Shown one piece after another: positions 33,618-45,529 of a DNA stretch of 64,000 nt. The translations under genes were made by a program, and so were the position numbers. Below the pieces are notes generated by a model, which was not told the origin of the DNA, ran no database searches, and was given only the letters and a program-made list of their open reading frames with translations. Origin of the DNA: Gracilibacillus ureilyticus (lineage in GTDB: Bacteria; Bacillota; Bacilli; Bacillales; Amphibacillaceae); the NCBI RefSeq assembly GCF_900111195.1, contig NZ_FOGL01000010.1:69745-133744 (forward strand), written 5' to 3'. Each line of letters starts with the position of its first letter. The stretch's first letter is position 1.

Positions 33618-33959
33618 TTACTCTTTTACTATTTTATTAATGAAAAGATTGAGTATGGAGAAAAGTATTGCTGCAATCACGGCTGTTCCAAACCCGTCGA
33701 TGATAAAACCGTCACCCAACAACGCCTGCGTTAACATTAATGTTATTGCATTTATTACAAGTAAGAATAAACCGAGTGTTATGATGGTAATAGGCAGTGT
33801 TAGTACAATTAGTATCGGTTTAACTATTGCATTTAATACAGCGAGAATGATACTTGCTATTAATGCCATCATAAATCCATCTATCGTAATTCCGTCAAAC
33901 AGATAATCAATCAGCATCAGGGCAAGTGCATTAAGAATAAGGGAGAGTACCCATCTCAT
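33618..33959 (-). CDS. yvlD: Small four-helix membrane protein, YvlD/phage-holin-4 family
   Basis: A 113-residue, almost entirely hydrophobic protein. The pattern LADFxFDGITIDGFMMALIASIILAVLNAIVKPIL is represented here by LFDGITIDGFMMA and VLNAIVKPILIVLTLP, with a repeat DGFGTAVIAAILFSILN near the C-terminus: the duplicated holin family 4 (YvlD) pattern. It is directly downstream of a PspC protein with no intergenic base, as in the B. subtilis yvlABCD envelope-stress operon. Confidence 0.82.
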   Translation of the reverse strand: MRWVLSLILNALALMLIDYLFDGITIDGFMMALIASIILAVLNAIVKPILIVLTLPITIITLGLFLLVINAITLMLTQALLGDGFIIDGFGTAVIAAILFSILNLFINKIVKE

Positions 33960-34157
33960 TTATTGCACACCCTTTTTTGGGATGATTACAGCTGCAGCAA
34001 TATACAATATTAACAATGGAAATCCTGCCGTAAAAATAAACACAATAACATATATCAGCCGTAAAAGTGATGGATCAAGATTGAAATTTTCAGCAATCCC
34101 GCCAAGTACACCTGCGAGCATTTTATTATTTTCCGATCGGTATAATTTCGTGTTCAT
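33960..34157 (-). CDS. yvlC: PspC-domain protein, YvlC-like
   Basis: A 65-residue protein, KLYRSENNKMLAGVLGGIAE at the start, the PspC signature, then one transmembrane segment (LRLIYVIVFIFTAGFPLLILYIAAAVII) and a basic end. PspC domains take part in membrane-stress responses. AGGAGG precedes the start. The stop abuts the yvlD start. Confidence 0.87.
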   Translation of the reverse strand: MNTKLYRSENNKMLAGVLGGIAENFNLDPSLLRLIYVIVFIFTAGFPLLILYIAAAVIIPKKGVQ

Positions 34158-34274
34158 TGTTTTCCTCCTTGAAACTTTCTGTTCTAATGCAATGTATGAC
34201 CCTTGTATTATTACTATTCCACTACACTAATCTTACAAACGGAATTTTTTCATGATGAGGAAAACCTGATATGT

Positions 34275-34934
34275 TTATTCAAAATTCCAAATATAAAATG
34301 ATTCTGTTCCCAGCCATGTTTTTGCAGCCAGTTCGACATCATCTGATTCATTTTTAACTTTTGAAAGCATCCCGTCAGCTTGTGATTTATGTGCCATAAT
34401 GCTTTCGAACTTTTTTCGGAAAACAGCTGAAACATCATTTTGGATTTGCGGATTTCCAAGGATCTCCACATGATCATTGCTAATTGCCTGTGCCCATACA
34501 GTTGGTCGTTCTTCCTCAGGAAACATTTCAACTGCACGTATGGCAGCTGCTCCAAATGCATCATGATCCGGGTGAACGGCATAACCTGGATAATGAGTAA
34601 TGACAAGGGATGGCTTGATCTCTTTCAAGTAAGAATATAAATTTGTGGCAACTTCTTCTCTTGATTCAAACTCTAATGTTTTATCACGGTAACCAAGCAT
34701 TTTTAATTCCACATCTAATACTTCACATGCTTTTATTAGCTCTTGTTTGCGAATCTCTGGCAATGTTTCTCTTGTCGCAAAGGTAGGATTTCCCATATTC
34801 CTTCCCATTTCACCTAAAGTCCCGCACAGATAAGTCACAGGGATTCCTTTTTCTCTAAATGTAGTGATGGTACCTGATGCGCCAAATGCTTCATCATCTG
34901 GATGCGGATATATTACTACAACATGTTCACTCAT
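34275..34934 (-). CDS. bshB2: Bacillithiol biosynthesis deacetylase BshB2
   Basis: A 219-residue PIG-L/LmbE-type Zn deacetylase. The metal site is PHPDDEAFG (His11, Asp14) plus HYPGYAVHPDHDA. The GTLGEMGRNMGNP stretch is typical of BshB. It removes acetyl from GlcNAc-malate in bacillithiol synthesis. It lies 15 bp after a yojF homologue, the same pair as yojF-yojG in B. subtilis, which separates it from BshB1. Confidence 0.92.
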   Translation of the reverse strand: MSEHVVVIYPHPDDEAFGASGTITTFREKGIPVTYLCGTLGEMGRNMGNPTFATRETLPEIRKQELIKACEVLDVELKMLGYRDKTLEFESREEVATNLYSYLKEIKPSLVITHYPGYAVHPDHDAFGAAAIRAVEMFPEEERPTVWAQAISNDHVEILGNPQIQNDVSAVFRKKFESIMAHKSQADGMLSKVKNESDDVELAAKTWLGTESFYIWNFE

Positions 34935-34949
34935 TATTTCTGCCCCCTT

Positions 34950-35303
34950 TTAATAATGAAATGGTTTTTCGCTTATTTGCAGTGCAACCATTAAACGTCC
35001 TTCTCGATCGTGACCTGCCATTAGCAGACTTCCATTTTTATCAACCTCAAACTTATTTACACCCTCTGCATAAATCCAGCCAATAGCCAATTTGAGCCCA
35101 ACTCTGTATGTAGCACCTGCACCAACTACTTTCCCGCGTTCATATGTTACTTTGGCGTTCCGGATAAATGCCCCGACATTATAGGAATCTTTATTAAAAT
35201 GACTAGCATATGCCCCATTCGTTGTTTCAAGATGGACATAAACTTCTTTGTTTGAACGATTATCTATTTCTTTTTGCAACAGGTTTATATCGATTGGTTC
35301 CAC
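34950..35303 (-). CDS. yojF: YojF-family protein (DUF1806)
   Basis: A 117-residue protein matching the YojF family: VYVHLETTNGAYASHF, GAFIRNAKVTYERG, YRVGLKLAIGWIYAEGVN, and LLMAGHDREGRLMVALQIS. The function is unknown; constant linkage to bshB2 suggests a role in bacillithiol metabolism. No transmembrane segment is seen. AGGAGG precedes the start. Confidence 0.85.
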   Translation of the reverse strand: MEPIDINLLQKEIDNRSNKEVYVHLETTNGAYASHFNKDSYNVGAFIRNAKVTYERGKVVGAGATYRVGLKLAIGWIYAEGVNKFEVDKNGSLLMAGHDREGRLMVALQISEKPFHY

Positions 35304-35394
35304 TGTTTCAACCTCCTTAAATATACGTTTAATATTTTATCACAGTATTTATTGATTGGCTTCTATGAGGCTTCATCCTCTGATGAGAATCGAT

Positions 35395-35427
35395 CCAAAA
35401 TAAAAACTGCCACTAAGGCAGTTTTTA
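35395..35427 (-). terminator. Terminator of uvrBA
   Basis: AAAACTGCC pairs with GGCAGTTTT around a 5-nt loop, with TTTTTATTTTGG following on the minus strand. The uvrA stop (35425) lies in the left arm. Confidence 0.85.
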
Positions 35428-38280
35428 TTTGGTTACTTTTTCTCCCATTCTTTCGCGGTCTCGTTCGAGAATTGGTTTTAAATAACGCCCAGTGTGGGAT
35501 GCTTCGATATTTACAATTTCTTCCGGTGTACCTGTTGCAACGATCGTACCGCCACCATCTCCGCCTTCTGGTCCAAGGTCAACAATGTAATCAGCAGCCT
35601 TAATGACATCAAGGTTGTGTTCTATAATGACAACCGTATCGCCATTTTCTACTAACCGCTGGATCACAACTAGTAACCTGGATATGTCATCAACATGAAG
35701 TCCTGTTGTCGGCTCATCCAAAATGTATAACGTTTTACCGTTCGAACGGCGATGCAATTCACTGGCTAACTTCACCCTTTGCGCTTCCCCGCCGGACAGT
35801 GTTGTCGCAGGCTGACCAAGCCGGACGTAGCCTAGTCCCACATCAAATACTGTTTCAAGCTTTCTTCTTATCTTCGGAATGTTTTCAAAGAATTTCATTG
35901 CTTCTTCAATTGTCATATCGAGTACATCCGCAATATATTTTCCTTTATATTTCACTTCTAATGTTTCCCTGTTATATCTTTTTCCATCACAGACTTCGCA
36001 AGGAACATAAACATCAGGCAGAAAGTGCATTTCAATTTTAATAATCCCGTCACCGCGGCATGCTTCACAACGGCCGCCTTTTACATTAAAACTGAAGCGT
36101 CCTTTTTTATACCCGCGGACTTTTGCTTCATTTGTCTGTGCAAAAACATCCCTGATATCATCAAATACACCCGTATATGTTGCAGGATTGGAACGTGGCG
36201 TACGGCCAATCGGAGACTGATCAATGTTAATAACTTTATCCAGATGTTCAATCCCTTTAATCTCCTGATGTTTTCCAGGTTTCTGTTTCGCACGGTGTAA
36301 CTTCGCTGATAAAGATTTTAACAATATTTCATTGATTAATGTACTTTTTCCTGATCCGGACACACCTGTTATCGCTGTAAAAAGACCGATCGGAATTTTG
36401 GCATCTATATTTTTCAGGTTATTCTCTTCCGCTCCAATTATTTCAATAAAACGGTCATCTGCCTGCTGGCGTTCTTTTGGCAGTGAGATGAACTTTGCAC
36501 CACTTAAATATTGTCCGGTAAGTGATGATTTCTTTTTCATCACCTGATTCGGTGTTCCTTGTGCAACTATCTGTCCACCATGTTCTCCTGCACCTGGCCC
36601 TATATCAATTAAGTAATCTGCTGCAAGCATTGTATCTTCATCATGCTCGACAACAATTAGCGTATTTCCTAAATCACGCATCCGTTCCAATGTTTGTATC
36701 AACCGGTCGTTATCCCTCTGATGCAGACCAATAGATGGCTCATCAAGAACATAAAGTACTCCTGTTAATGCTGAACCGATCTGTGTAGCTAAACGGATCC
36801 GCTGTGCCTCTCCACCTGATAATGAGCCTGCGGCCCTTGATAAGGTTAGATAATCCAAACCGACATTTGTTAAAAATGTCAAGCGGTCATCCAGTTCCCG
36901 TATAATCATGGCAGATATCTGCTGCTCTTTATCAGACAGATGCAGTGTTGTAAAAAACTGATGAGCTTCTGTTACTGACATTGCTGTTACTTCACCGATA
37001 TGATGCTGATTAACTTTAACAGCTAATGCTTCCGGGTTTAGCCTGTACCCATCACATGTTGGACAGTCTTTATTTGCCATATACTTTTCCATTTGTTCTC
37101 TGATAAAGTCTGAAGAAGTTTCCTTATACCGCCGTGCAATATTGTTTAATACACCTTCAAAGTAAATATGATTCTCTCTTGTCATACCATAATCATTTTC
37201 ATAACGGAAGTAAATTTTTTCTCTCCCGCTGCCGTTTAAAATCTTATTTAACTGACCTTTTGGCAGCTTACTGACTGGAACGTCCATGTCAATACCGAAA
37301 TGATCACAAACACTTTTCAGCAGTTGGGGATAGTACTGTGAGCTTGTTGGTTCCCAGGCTGCGATCGCTCCTTCATTCAATGACAAATCCGGATTCGGAA
37401 TGACAAGGTCTACGTCCACCTCTAACTGGGAACCTAAACCGTCACATGTTGGACAAGCTCCAAAAGGGCTATTGAAGGAGAACATCCTCGGTTCTAATTC
37501 ACTAATGGAAAAACCGCAAATTGGACAGGAATGTTTTTCGCTAAAAAGCAGCTCCTCTTGTCCAATTACGTCAACAATTACCTTTCCGTCCCCTAAACGT
37601 AATGCTGATTCAAGGGAATCCGATAATCGTGAAGAGATACCTTCTTTTACAACAATCCGGTCAATCACAACTTCTATCGAATGCTTTTTATTTTTATCCA
37701 GCTGAATATCATCACTGATCTCCCGCATTTCCCCATCAACACGCAAACGGACATACCCTTCTTTCTGTAAATCTTCCAATACTTTTACATGAGTACCTTT
37801 TCTCCCAGAAACAACGGGCGATAAAATCTGCATTTTCGTCCGCTCTTCATATTCCAGAACCCGGTCAACCATTTGTTCCACTGTCTGTGAAGTGATTTCC
37901 ACTCCATGTATCGGACAGACAGGGTGTCCGACCCGGGCAAACAGTAAACGCATATAATCATAAATTTCTGTCACCGTACCAACGGTTGAACGCGGATTTC
38001 TGCTGGTTGTTTTCTGATCAATCGATATGGCAGGAGATAAACCTTCAATCGAATCAACATCGGGCTTATCCATTTGACCTAAAAATTGACGAGCATATGC
38101 TGATAATGATTCAACATAACGTCTTTGTCCTTCAGCGTAAATTGTATCAAAAGCCAGAGATGATTTCCCCGATCCTGATAACCCTGTTAATACAACCAAT
38201 TTATCTTTTGGAATATCAATCGATATATTTTTTAAATTATGTGCACGAGCACCCTTAATCGAAATGGTTTTCTTTGCCAT
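35425..38280 (-). CDS. uvrA: Excinuclease ABC subunit A
   Basis: A 951-residue damage-recognition ATPase with two ABC modules. Walker A sites are GLSGSGKSS (~residues 33-41) and GVSGSGKST (~640). ABC signatures [12 protein letters not shown] and [12 protein letters not shown] are followed by DEPSIGL and DEPTTGL. Zinc motifs are CPICGFS...CPTCDGLG and CEACRGDG...CEVCDGKR. It loads UvrB on damaged DNA. It follows uvrB by seven bases, under the same LexA-like box. Confidence 0.97.
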   Translation of the reverse strand: MAKKTISIKGARAHNLKNISIDIPKDKLVVLTGLSGSGKSSLAFDTIYAEGQRRYVESLSAYARQFLGQMDKPDVDSIEGLSPAISIDQKTTSRNPRSTVGTVTEIYDYMRLLFARVGHPVCPIHGVEITSQTVEQMVDRVLEYEERTKMQILSPVVSGRKGTHVKVLEDLQKEGYVRLRVDGEMREISDDIQLDKNKKHSIEVVIDRIVVKEGISSRLSDSLESALRLGDGKVIVDVIGQEELLFSEKHSCPICGFSISELEPRMFSFNSPFGACPTCDGLGSQLEVDVDLVIPNPDLSLNEGAIAAWEPTSSQYYPQLLKSVCDHFGIDMDVPVSKLPKGQLNKILNGSGREKIYFRYENDYGMTRENHIYFEGVLNNIARRYKETSSDFIREQMEKYMANKDCPTCDGYRLNPEALAVKVNQHHIGEVTAMSVTEAHQFFTTLHLSDKEQQISAMIIRELDDRLTFLTNVGLDYLTLSRAAGSLSGGEAQRIRLATQIGSALTGVLYVLDEPSIGLHQRDNDRLIQTLERMRDLGNTLIVVEHDEDTMLAADYLIDIGPGAGEHGGQIVAQGTPNQVMKKKSSLTGQYLSGAKFISLPKERQQADDRFIEIIGAEENNLKNIDAKIPIGLFTAITGVSGSGKSTLINEILLKSLSAKLHRAKQKPGKHQEIKGIEHLDKVINIDQSPIGRTPRSNPATYTGVFDDIRDVFAQTNEAKVRGYKKGRFSFNVKGGRCEACRGDGIIKIEMHFLPDVYVPCEVCDGKRYNRETLEVKYKGKYIADVLDMTIEEAMKFFENIPKIRRKLETVFDVGLGYVRLGQPATTLSGGEAQRVKLASELHRRSNGKTLYILDEPTTGLHVDDISRLLVVIQRLVENGDTVVIIEHNLDVIKAADYIVDLGPEGGDGGGTIVATGTPEEIVNIEASHTGRYLKPILERDRERMGEKVTK

Positions 38281-38287
38281 AAATTGA

Positions 38288-40273
38288 TCACCCTTCTGCT
38301 TTCAGTTCTAAAACTAAATCACGAAGCTCTGCAGCACGCTCGAAATTCAATTCCTTTGCCGCCTGCTTCATTTCCTGTTCCATTTGTTCGATTAACTTGT
38401 CTTTTTCTTTCTTTGTCATGTCTTTTAATTTTGGTGTTTCTTCTCCATATGCTGCTTCTGTTTCTGCTGCCATTGTTGCTCTGATGACATCTCTTACTTC
38501 CTTCTTAATTGTCATTGGTGTGATGCCGTGTTCTTTGTTATAGGCTTCCTGTTTTTCTCGACGGCGGTAAGTCTCATCAATCGCTTTCCGCATCGAATCA
38601 GTTACTTTATCTGCATACATAATAACTTTTCCATTCTCATTTCGTGCTGCACGTCCCATTGTCTGGATAAGGGAACGCTCGGACCTTAGGAAACCTTCTT
38701 TATCTGCATCAAGTATGGCAACTAAAGAAACTTCAGGAATATCCAGCCCTTCCCTCAACAGGTTAATCCCGATAAGTACATCATATTTACCAACCCTTAA
38801 ATCACGAATAATCTCAATTCGCTCAAGTGTCTTAATTTCTGAATGTAAATATGCCACTTTCATTCCAATCTCTTTTAAATAATCGGTAAGGTCTTCTGAC
38901 ATTTTTTTAGTCAGTGTTGTTACCAATACTCGCTCATTGTTAGTAATTCGCAGATTAATTTCTCCAATCAGGTCATCTATTTGCCCTTCAATTGGTCTTA
39001 CTTCCACTTCTGGATCCAGCAATCCTGTCGGGCGGATAATCTGCTCTGTCATTTTTGGTGTATGCTCCAGCTCATATGGTCCTGGTGTTGCTGAAACAAA
39101 AATTAGCTGATTCGCTTTTTTCTCAAATTCATCAAATGTTAAAGGGCGGTTATCCAATGCAGACGGAAGTCGGAAGCCGTGATCAACCAATACTTGTTTT
39201 CTTGCCTGGTCACCATTATACATACCACGAATCTGCGGTAACGTAACATGTGACTCATCGATAACAATTAATGAATTATCAGGAAAATAATCAAGCAGTG
39301 TATACGGAGTTGATCCCGCTTCTCTCAGCGACAGATGTCTTGAGTAGTTTTCAATCCCCGAACAAAAGCCCATTTCCGCCATCATTTCCAAGTCATAATT
39401 CGTCCGCTGCTCTATCCGCTGTGCTTCCAGCAATTTATCTTCTTCACGGAATTTTGCCAGCTGTTCCTTTAATTCCTGTTTGATGTTTTCCATTGCGACT
39501 TTTAATTTAGCTTCACCTGTTACGAAGTGTGATGCAGGGAAAATCGCGATATGTTCTCTGTCACCGAGGATTTCACCAGTAAGTGCATCCACTTCCCGAA
39601 TCCGGTCAATTTCATCACCGAAAAATTCGACACGCACACAATGTTCTTCACGGGAGGCAGGGATAATTTCGACAGAATCACCGCGCACACGAAAAGTACC
39701 GCGCTGAAAATCAATATCATTTCTGGCATATTGAACATTGACCAGTTCCCGTAATAGTTCATCCCGTTCTTTTTCCATTCCAACACGCAATGAGAGCACC
39801 TGGCTTCCGTACTCTTCCGGTGAACCTAACCCGTATATACAGGAAACACTCGCAACAATTAATACATCATTTCTTTCAAATAATGCCGATGTTGCTGAGT
39901 GTCTTAATTTATCTATTTCATCATTTATGCTCGCATCTTTCTCAATAAAGGTATCTGTTGATGGCACATACGCTTCAGGCTGGTAGTAATCATAATAACT
40001 GACAAAATACTCCACAGCATTATCTGGAAAAAACTCTTTAAACTCACTATACAATTGACCTGCTAATGTTTTATTATGCGCAATTACTAATGTAGGCCGG
40101 TTAATTTCTGTCACCACATTTGAAATAGTAAACGTCTTACCCGTACCGGTAGCACCCAGAAGTGTCTGATAACGCTTCTGCTGATTTACCCCTTCCACAA
40201 GCTCTTTAATCGCTTTGGGCTGGTCACCTTGCGGTTGATATGGTGCCTTTAACGAAAAAGTATTTTGTTCCAT
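38288..40273 (-). CDS. uvrB: Excinuclease ABC subunit B
   Basis: A 661-residue helicase-like protein: Walker [10 protein letters not shown] near residue 40, the beta-hairpin region [16 protein letters not shown]-like [10 protein letters not shown], helicase motif [14 protein letters not shown], and a C-terminal UVR motif [14 protein letters not shown] that contacts UvrC. ATG at 40273 is preferred (GGAGG seven bases upstream); another ATG is one codon earlier, and a further upstream ATG overlaps the promoter. Confidence 0.97.
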   Translation of the reverse strand: MEQNTFSLKAPYQPQGDQPKAIKELVEGVNQQKRYQTLLGATGTGKTFTISNVVTEINRPTLVIAHNKTLAGQLYSEFKEFFPDNAVEYFVSYYDYYQPEAYVPSTDTFIEKDASINDEIDKLRHSATSALFERNDVLIVASVSCIYGLGSPEEYGSQVLSLRVGMEKERDELLRELVNVQYARNDIDFQRGTFRVRGDSVEIIPASREEHCVRVEFFGDEIDRIREVDALTGEILGDREHIAIFPASHFVTGEAKLKVAMENIKQELKEQLAKFREEDKLLEAQRIEQRTNYDLEMMAEMGFCSGIENYSRHLSLREAGSTPYTLLDYFPDNSLIVIDESHVTLPQIRGMYNGDQARKQVLVDHGFRLPSALDNRPLTFDEFEKKANQLIFVSATPGPYELEHTPKMTEQIIRPTGLLDPEVEVRPIEGQIDDLIGEINLRITNNERVLVTTLTKKMSEDLTDYLKEIGMKVAYLHSEIKTLERIEIIRDLRVGKYDVLIGINLLREGLDIPEVSLVAILDADKEGFLRSERSLIQTMGRAARNENGKVIMYADKVTDSMRKAIDETYRRREKQEAYNKEHGITPMTIKKEVRDVIRATMAAETEAAYGEETPKLKDMTKKEKDKLIEQMEQEMKQAAKELNFERAAELRDLVLELKAEG

Positions 40274-40301
40274 CATCTTACCTCCGTTTCTCAATATTTC
40301 C

Positions 40302-40341
40302 ATTATACATGAATCATTTTAAAAAAGCGAACAAATATTCG
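40302..40341 (-). promoter_or_regulatory. uvrBA promoter with LexA/DinR box
   Basis: The -10 TATAAT is at 40307-40302. The box CGAACAAATATTCG (40328-40341) agrees with the Bacillus consensus CGAAC-RNRY-GTTYG at 13 of 14 positions and overlaps the -35 region (TTCGCT, 18-bp spacer). SOS control of uvrBA is established in B. subtilis. Confidence 0.8.
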
Positions 40342-40492
40342 TTTAAATTAGTTATTATACATTATCATTATAACCAAACATTGTAAACTGTTAAAATAAT
40401 AATGTTAGACTTTTAACGATTGAGGTATTCCTGACGTTTAGCCCTCTTATAAAGCTCCTTATAAAGCTCTTAATACTATATCCTTTTGAGCA

Positions 40493-40527
40493 CATAAAAA
40501 AACAAGCGGAAGTGCGCCGCTTGTTTT
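40493..40527 (-). terminator. Terminator of prfC
   Basis: AAACAAGCGG pairs with CCGCTTGTTT (7-nt loop), followed by a T-run on the minus strand. It begins at the prfC stop codon. Confidence 0.85.
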
Positions 40528-42115
40528 ACTCGGTTGATTGATCATATTGATTCACTTCAAACAAATCAATCAGTTCAATATCTGAATGTTTATCAATAAA
40601 CCATCTTAATGCAAAATCGTTTTTGAACAGAACAAGAAACTCATCATCGCGATCTTTCACGAGTAGATTCCGTTCATCGAATATTCCCGGATTGACCTGT
40701 TCTTTTTTCAGCCAGCGTGGAATGCGGTCACCTATCGACTCCAGCATTACTTCCACATTATATTCATTCTTCATACGGTGCTGGAAAACTTCATACTGCA
40801 ATTGTCCGACAGCTCCAATAATGTAAGAATCAGTCGGATATCCACGAAACAGCTGGATGGCACCTTCCTGTACAAGCTGTTCAATCCCTTTCCGAAACTG
40901 TTTTGCTTTCATTACATTCTTCGCTGAAACTCGCTGGAATAGTTCCGGCGGGAATGACGGCAATTCATTGTATTCAAAGGATTTTTTCCCATCAAGCAGT
41001 GTATCGCCAATACGATACGAGCCCGGATCATAGATTCCAATAATATCACCAGGGTATGCTTCTTCAACCGTATCACGGGATGAGGCAACAAATTGCTGGG
41101 TTTGTCCTAACCTGATCGTTTTTCCTGTCCTGGCAAGCTGGACATTCATCCCGCGTTCAAAGCGACCTGAACAGACACGTAAAAAGGCGATACGGTCACG
41201 GTGCTGCGGATTCATGTTTGCCTGAATTTTAAAAATAAATCCAGAGAAATCCGGGTAATCCGGATGAATCACTTCTTCTTTTGTTCTTCTTGGACCAGGA
41301 GCTGGTGCCAATTTTACAAACGTGTCAAAAAATACTTCCACACCAAATGGTGCAAGTGCACTTCCGAAGAATACAGGCGTCTGTTCTCCAGCAAGTACCC
41401 GATCCAGTGAGAACTGATCGCCGGCTTCATTTAATAACTCCAATTCTTCTAACGTTTCCTGATACGTTGGATTATCTGAAATCGCCTTATTTTCAGGCAG
41501 GTCCATCTTTTCCAAATCTATATATGTTTCTTCTTCATTTCCGTTGAATTGGATAAACTGATTATGGTATCTGTCCAGAATCCCCAGGAATCTTTTCCCC
41601 ATCCCTACAGGCCAGTTCATTGGATATGTTTCAATATTCAGGACTTCTTCAATCTGGTCCATTAAATCTAACGGTTCCCGGCTTTCACGGTCGAGTTTAT
41701 TGATAAATGTGAATATCGGAATACCGCGCATTTTACAAACTTTGAACAATTTTATCGTTTGTGCCTCGATCCCTTTTGTTGCATCTATAATCATTACAAC
41801 ACTATCCACTGCAGTTAAGGTACGATACGTATCTTCACTGAAATCTTCGTGTCCCGGTGTATCCAGAATATTGACTTTGAATCCTTCATATTCAAAGTTC
41901 ATTACACTCGAAGTTACGGAAATCCCGCGTTGTTTTTCGATTTCCATCCAGTCAGATGTTGCAAATTTTCCAGATTTCTTTCCTTTAACTGTCCCTGCTG
42001 ACCGAATTAAATTCCCTTGCAATAACAATTTTTCTGTCATCGTTGTTTTCCCCGCATCCGGGTGGGAGATGATCGCAAATGTTTTCCTTTTCTGTACCTC
42101 TTCTTGTAAACCCAT
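40526..42115 (-). CDS. prfC: Peptide chain release factor 3
   Basis: A 529-residue translational GTPase: G1 SHPDAGKTT (18-26), the switch [13 protein letters not shown]3 [16 protein letters not shown] and G4 FINKLDRE. The [23 protein letters not shown] pattern near residue 440, read in two parts, and the length identify RF3 rather than EF-G. RF3 removes RF1/RF2 from the ribosome. B. subtilis lacks this gene, so its presence is a lineage marker. It is monocistronic, between uvrB and the SNF2 helicase. Confidence 0.95.
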   Translation of the reverse strand: MGLQEEVQKRKTFAIISHPDAGKTTMTEKLLLQGNLIRSAGTVKGKKSGKFATSDWMEIEKQRGISVTSSVMNFEYEGFKVNILDTPGHEDFSEDTYRTLTAVDSVVMIIDATKGIEAQTIKLFKVCKMRGIPIFTFINKLDRESREPLDLMDQIEEVLNIETYPMNWPVGMGKRFLGILDRYHNQFIQFNGNEEETYIDLEKMDLPENKAISDNPTYQETLEELELLNEAGDQFSLDRVLAGEQTPVFFGSALAPFGVEVFFDTFVKLAPAPGPRRTKEEVIHPDYPDFSGFIFKIQANMNPQHRDRIAFLRVCSGRFERGMNVQLARTGKTIRLGQTQQFVASSRDTVEEAYPGDIIGIYDPGSYRIGDTLLDGKKSFEYNELPSFPPELFQRVSAKNVMKAKQFRKGIEQLVQEGAIQLFRGYPTDSYIIGAVGQLQYEVFQHRMKNEYNVEVMLESIGDRIPRWLKKEQVNPGIFDERNLLVKDRDDEFLVLFKNDFALRWFIDKHSDIELIDLFEVNQYDQSTE

Positions 42116-42321
42116 TCGATTCCCTACTTTCCATAGCAGTCGTTCTTACTATTGTACACTATTATGACTTTGATAAAATAGCAGTTTCTTTACAAAATGT
42201 CAATCTGGATGGAAAGATTGCACCTTTCTGTTATAATATAATGATGGTTTAAAAAATTGAGACAAGAAATACTATAGCTTAATATATGAAAAATCTTCGA
42301 TCGGACAAGGAAGGGATATAC

Positions 42322-45300
42322 ATGCAGCACATTCCACTAGATGAACAATCAATCCGAAAACTTACAGGTGACCGCTTTTATCAAAGAGGATATCAATATT
42401 ATATAAATGGTAAAGTATACGGATTATCCTATAATCCGAACACAAACATGTGGCGTGGCTTAGTTAAAGGAGCTACAGTATATACAATCCGTATTTACTA
42501 TAATGGAGGAACAGATATAGAAGCAACATGTACCTGTCCTGCATTTGCGACCCATGATACATGTAAGCATATTGCTGCAGTTCTTCTCGCTATTACTCAG
42601 GACGCACAGTCAAACAGAAGGAAATTTGCTGTTGATCAGAATACGAGTAAACCTGCAGTAAATCAGCAAACAGATTTATTTGCAAAACAATTAATGCACA
42701 CATTCCGGGAACAGAAGGAACCAAATGAGGCAATTCTGACCGAATTTCAGTTAATACTGACAAAAGCTAATAAAAATACTCAATATGCACTTGCTGTTGA
42801 ATTAAAAATTGGTGATAAACGACCATATGTTATACGTGATTTGCGGGGCTTCTTTAAAGCATGGATGAATGGAGAATCCTATAAAGTCAACCATACATTT
42901 ACTTTCGAACCTGGAGAATATTTCTTTCATTCATCAGATCAGGAATTGTTAGAACTAATGCTGTCCTGTTATGAACAAGAAAAGCTGTTTGGCAATAGCT
43001 ATACTTTAAAAATGGAGCAGCCAAGAAGCATTTATTTACCTCCAAGTGTCAGTGATCAATTTATTGAGAAATTGCAGCAAACGAATTATTTGTTCAAGCA
43101 GACTAATAAAGAGGAGTTTTCCAACATTGAATTCGGTGTGATGACAGATCAGCTGCAGTTTAAAATTGATTATTTACAATCTAATGCCTACTCATTAGAA
43201 TTATCTGATTTAACTTCATATTATTTTCTGAGCAGCTACCGGTATTTAATTAAAAATGATCATATATACAAAGTGAATTATCAGCAAAAATTAGTGTTGG
43301 ATAAATTATTTCGAATTCTTCCGCTTCATGATAAGAAGAAACAGCAAATATCGCCATCAGAAATGGAGGTATTTGTACGCAATGTAATGCCGCAATTTGA
43401 ACAGATCGGCCGCCTGGAAATGACGGAAAGAATGGAAGAACAACTAAATACTGCCCCACTGGAAGCTAAGATATGGATCGATGACCAGCAAGGTGCTCTA
43501 AAAGTTGAGATTGGGTTTCAGTATGGACAAACAACGATATACCCGTTAAAGAACGAACAGCAATCAAATGATATTGTAAAAAGGGAAACCATTAAGGAAC
43601 AGCAGGTGCTCCGCCTTTTACACGAAAGTGGATTTATGGAAATAAACCAGGCGATGTTTTTATTTAACGAAGACTCCATCTATCACTTTCTTCACGATAA
43701 TTTATATCAGTTAGAGGAAATAGCATCTGTCTTTCTAACACACGAAGTAAGAAATATGATGCTAACGGAAAATTATGCTCTACAAACTTCAGTAGATTAC
43801 CGGCCATCTGAAGGCATGCTGGATATCTCATTTGATATTGAGGGAATTACAAATGAGAATATCTCCCAGCTGCTTCAGGCATTAGTTGAGAAAAAACGTT
43901 ACTACCGCATTCCGGATGGAGCACTAATCCGGCTTGATTCAGAAGAATTTGATGCATTTCACAAAATGAACCAGAATTTTTCTTTGTCTAAGGCCGAGAT
44001 GCAGGAAGGAAAAATCAGCATACCTGCCGCTAGGAGCTTTCAGGTGGAAGAAATGTTTGAGAAAAGCAAGCATCAATTCAGCAAAAACTTCCGAGATATG
44101 CTTGAGCAATTAAAAAACCCGGCAACATTGGAATTTGATTTACCCGACTCTTTACAAGCAGAGATGCGTGACTATCAAATAACCGGGTTTCAATGGCTAA
44201 AAACATTATCTTATTATCATCTTGGCGGAATACTGGCAGATGATATGGGACTCGGTAAAACATTACAGACAATCAGTTATCTCCTTTCAGAGGTAGAGGA
44301 AAGACAGGACCATTATCAGGCACTGGTCGTTGCACCGGCATCACTACTGTATAATTGGAAAAAAGAAATTGAGAAATTTGCACCAGGTCTGACAAGTGCG
44401 GTTATCGCAGGATCAAAAGAACAGCGAAAAACAACGGTAAGCAATGCGGAAAACATTAATATACTGATCACATCCTATCCTACTTTAAGACAGGATGTTG
44501 ATTTATATGAAGGAAAAGTGCTGGATTGTATTATATTGGATGAAGCACAGGCGATAAAGAATCATTTAACATTAACCGCCAAAGCGATTCGCGGTCTTGT
44601 TGGAAAACAATTTTTCGCCTTGAGCGGTACACCAATCGAAAACTCACTTGATGAATTATGGTCTATTTTTTATACAATCTCTCCAGGACTTTACGGCAAT
44701 AAAAAGGCATTCAATCAATTGGATCCTCAGTATATTGCCAAAATAACACGTCCATTTATCTTGCGCAGGGTGAAAAAAGATGTACTGGAAGAACTGCCGG
44801 ATAAGATAGAATCTGTTCAGTATTCAGAATTAACCCAATCTCAGAAGGAAGTTTATCTGGCATACCTTGATAGAATTCAGCAGAATCTGGACCAGTCAAT
44901 CCAGGAAGGCCGATTTGAAAAGGGTAAATTAGAAATACTGGCAGGAATAACAAGACTGCGTCAAATTTGCTGTCATCCAAGTCTATTTCTCGAAAATTAC
45001 CAAGGTAATTCAGGGAAATTACAGCAATTCACTGAACTTATTGAGGATCTGCATTCACAAGGTAAGCGTGCCTTAATTTTTTCTCAGTTTTCCAGTATGT
45101 TAAAAATAATTGCACAAACGTTAGAGCAAAATGGACATCACCCGTTCTATCTGGACGGATCTACTCCATCAGATCAGCGAATGAAAATGACTGAGGCTTT
45201 TAATGAGGGAGAGCGCGATTTCTTCCTAATTTCATTAAAAGCAGGCGGGACCGGGCTTAATTTAACCGGTGCTGATACCGTTATTCTATTTGATTTATGG

Positions 45301-45525
45301 TGGAACCCTGCAGTAGAGGAACAGGCTGCCGGACGTGCCCACAGAATTGGTCAGAAGAACGTTGTTCAGGTTATTCGTTTTATTACAGAAGGAACTATTG
45401 AAGAGAAGATTTACCAGTTGCAGCACAAAAAGCGGGAACTTGTTGAACAAATCATTCAGCCTGGTGAAACACTGCTATCCAAATTATCGGAAGAAGACTT
45501 ACGGGAACTGCTCCGATTTAATTAA
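42322..45525 (+). CDS. SNF2-family helicase with SWIM zinc finger
   Basis: About 1067 residues. The N-terminal SWIM finger is CTCPAFATHDTCKH (CxCx(n)CxH, ~residues 72-85). A bacterial SNF2 regulatory region (~130-580) is followed by the helicase core: DDMGLGKTLQ (Walker A), LDEAQAIKN (DEAQ box), ALSGTPIENS, then LISLKAGGTGLNLT and AGRAHRIGQ (motifs V/VI). It resembles B. subtilis YwqA, a Swi2/Snf2 DNA translocase that may act on RNA polymerase or recombination intermediates. ATG at 42322 is preferred (GGAAGGGA upstream). It stands alone and ends at R3. Confidence 0.88.
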   Translation: MQHIPLDEQSIRKLTGDRFYQRGYQYYINGKVYGLSYNPNTNMWRGLVKGATVYTIRIYYNGGTDIEATCTCPAFATHDTCKHIAAVLLAITQDAQSNRRKFAVDQNTSKPAVNQQTDLFAKQLMHTFREQKEPNEAILTEFQLILTKANKNTQYALAVELKIGDKRPYVIRDLRGFFKAWMNGESYKVNHTFTFEPGEYFFHSSDQELLELMLSCYEQEKLFGNSYTLKMEQPRSIYLPPSVSDQFIEKLQQTNYLFKQTNKEEFSNIEFGVMTDQLQFKIDYLQSNAYSLELSDLTSYYFLSSYRYLIKNDHIYKVNYQQKLVLDKLFRILPLHDKKKQQISPSEMEVFVRNVMPQFEQIGRLEMTERMEEQLNTAPLEAKIWIDDQQGALKVEIGFQYGQTTIYPLKNEQQSNDIVKRETIKEQQVLRLLHESGFMEINQAMFLFNEDSIYHFLHDNLYQLEEIASVFLTHEVRNMMLTENYALQTSVDYRPSEGMLDISFDIEGITNENISQLLQALVEKKRYYRIPDGALIRLDSEEFDAFHKMNQNFSLSKAEMQEGKISIPAARSFQVEEMFEKSKHQFSKNFRDMLEQLKNPATLEFDLPDSLQAEMRDYQITGFQWLKTLSYYHLGGILADDMGLGKTLQTISYLLSEVEERQDHYQALVVAPASLLYNWKKEIEKFAPGLTSAVIAGSKEQRKTTVSNAENINILITSYPTLRQDVDLYEGKVLDCIILDEAQAIKNHLTLTAKAIRGLVGKQFFALSGTPIENSLDELWSIFYTISPGLYGNKKAFNQLDPQYIAKITRPFILRRVKKDVLEELPDKIESVQYSELTQSQKEVYLAYLDRIQQNLDQSIQEGRFEKGKLEILAGITRLRQICCHPSLFLENYQGNSGKLQQFTELIEDLHSQGKRALIFSQFSSMLKIIAQTLEQNGHHPFYLDGSTPSDQRMKMTEAFNEGERDFFLISLKAGGTGLNLTGADTVILFDLWWNPAVEEQAAGRAHRIGQKNVVQVIRFITEGTIEEKIYQLQHKKRELVEQIIQPGETLLSKLSEEDLRELLRFN

Positions 45526-45529
45526 TTAG

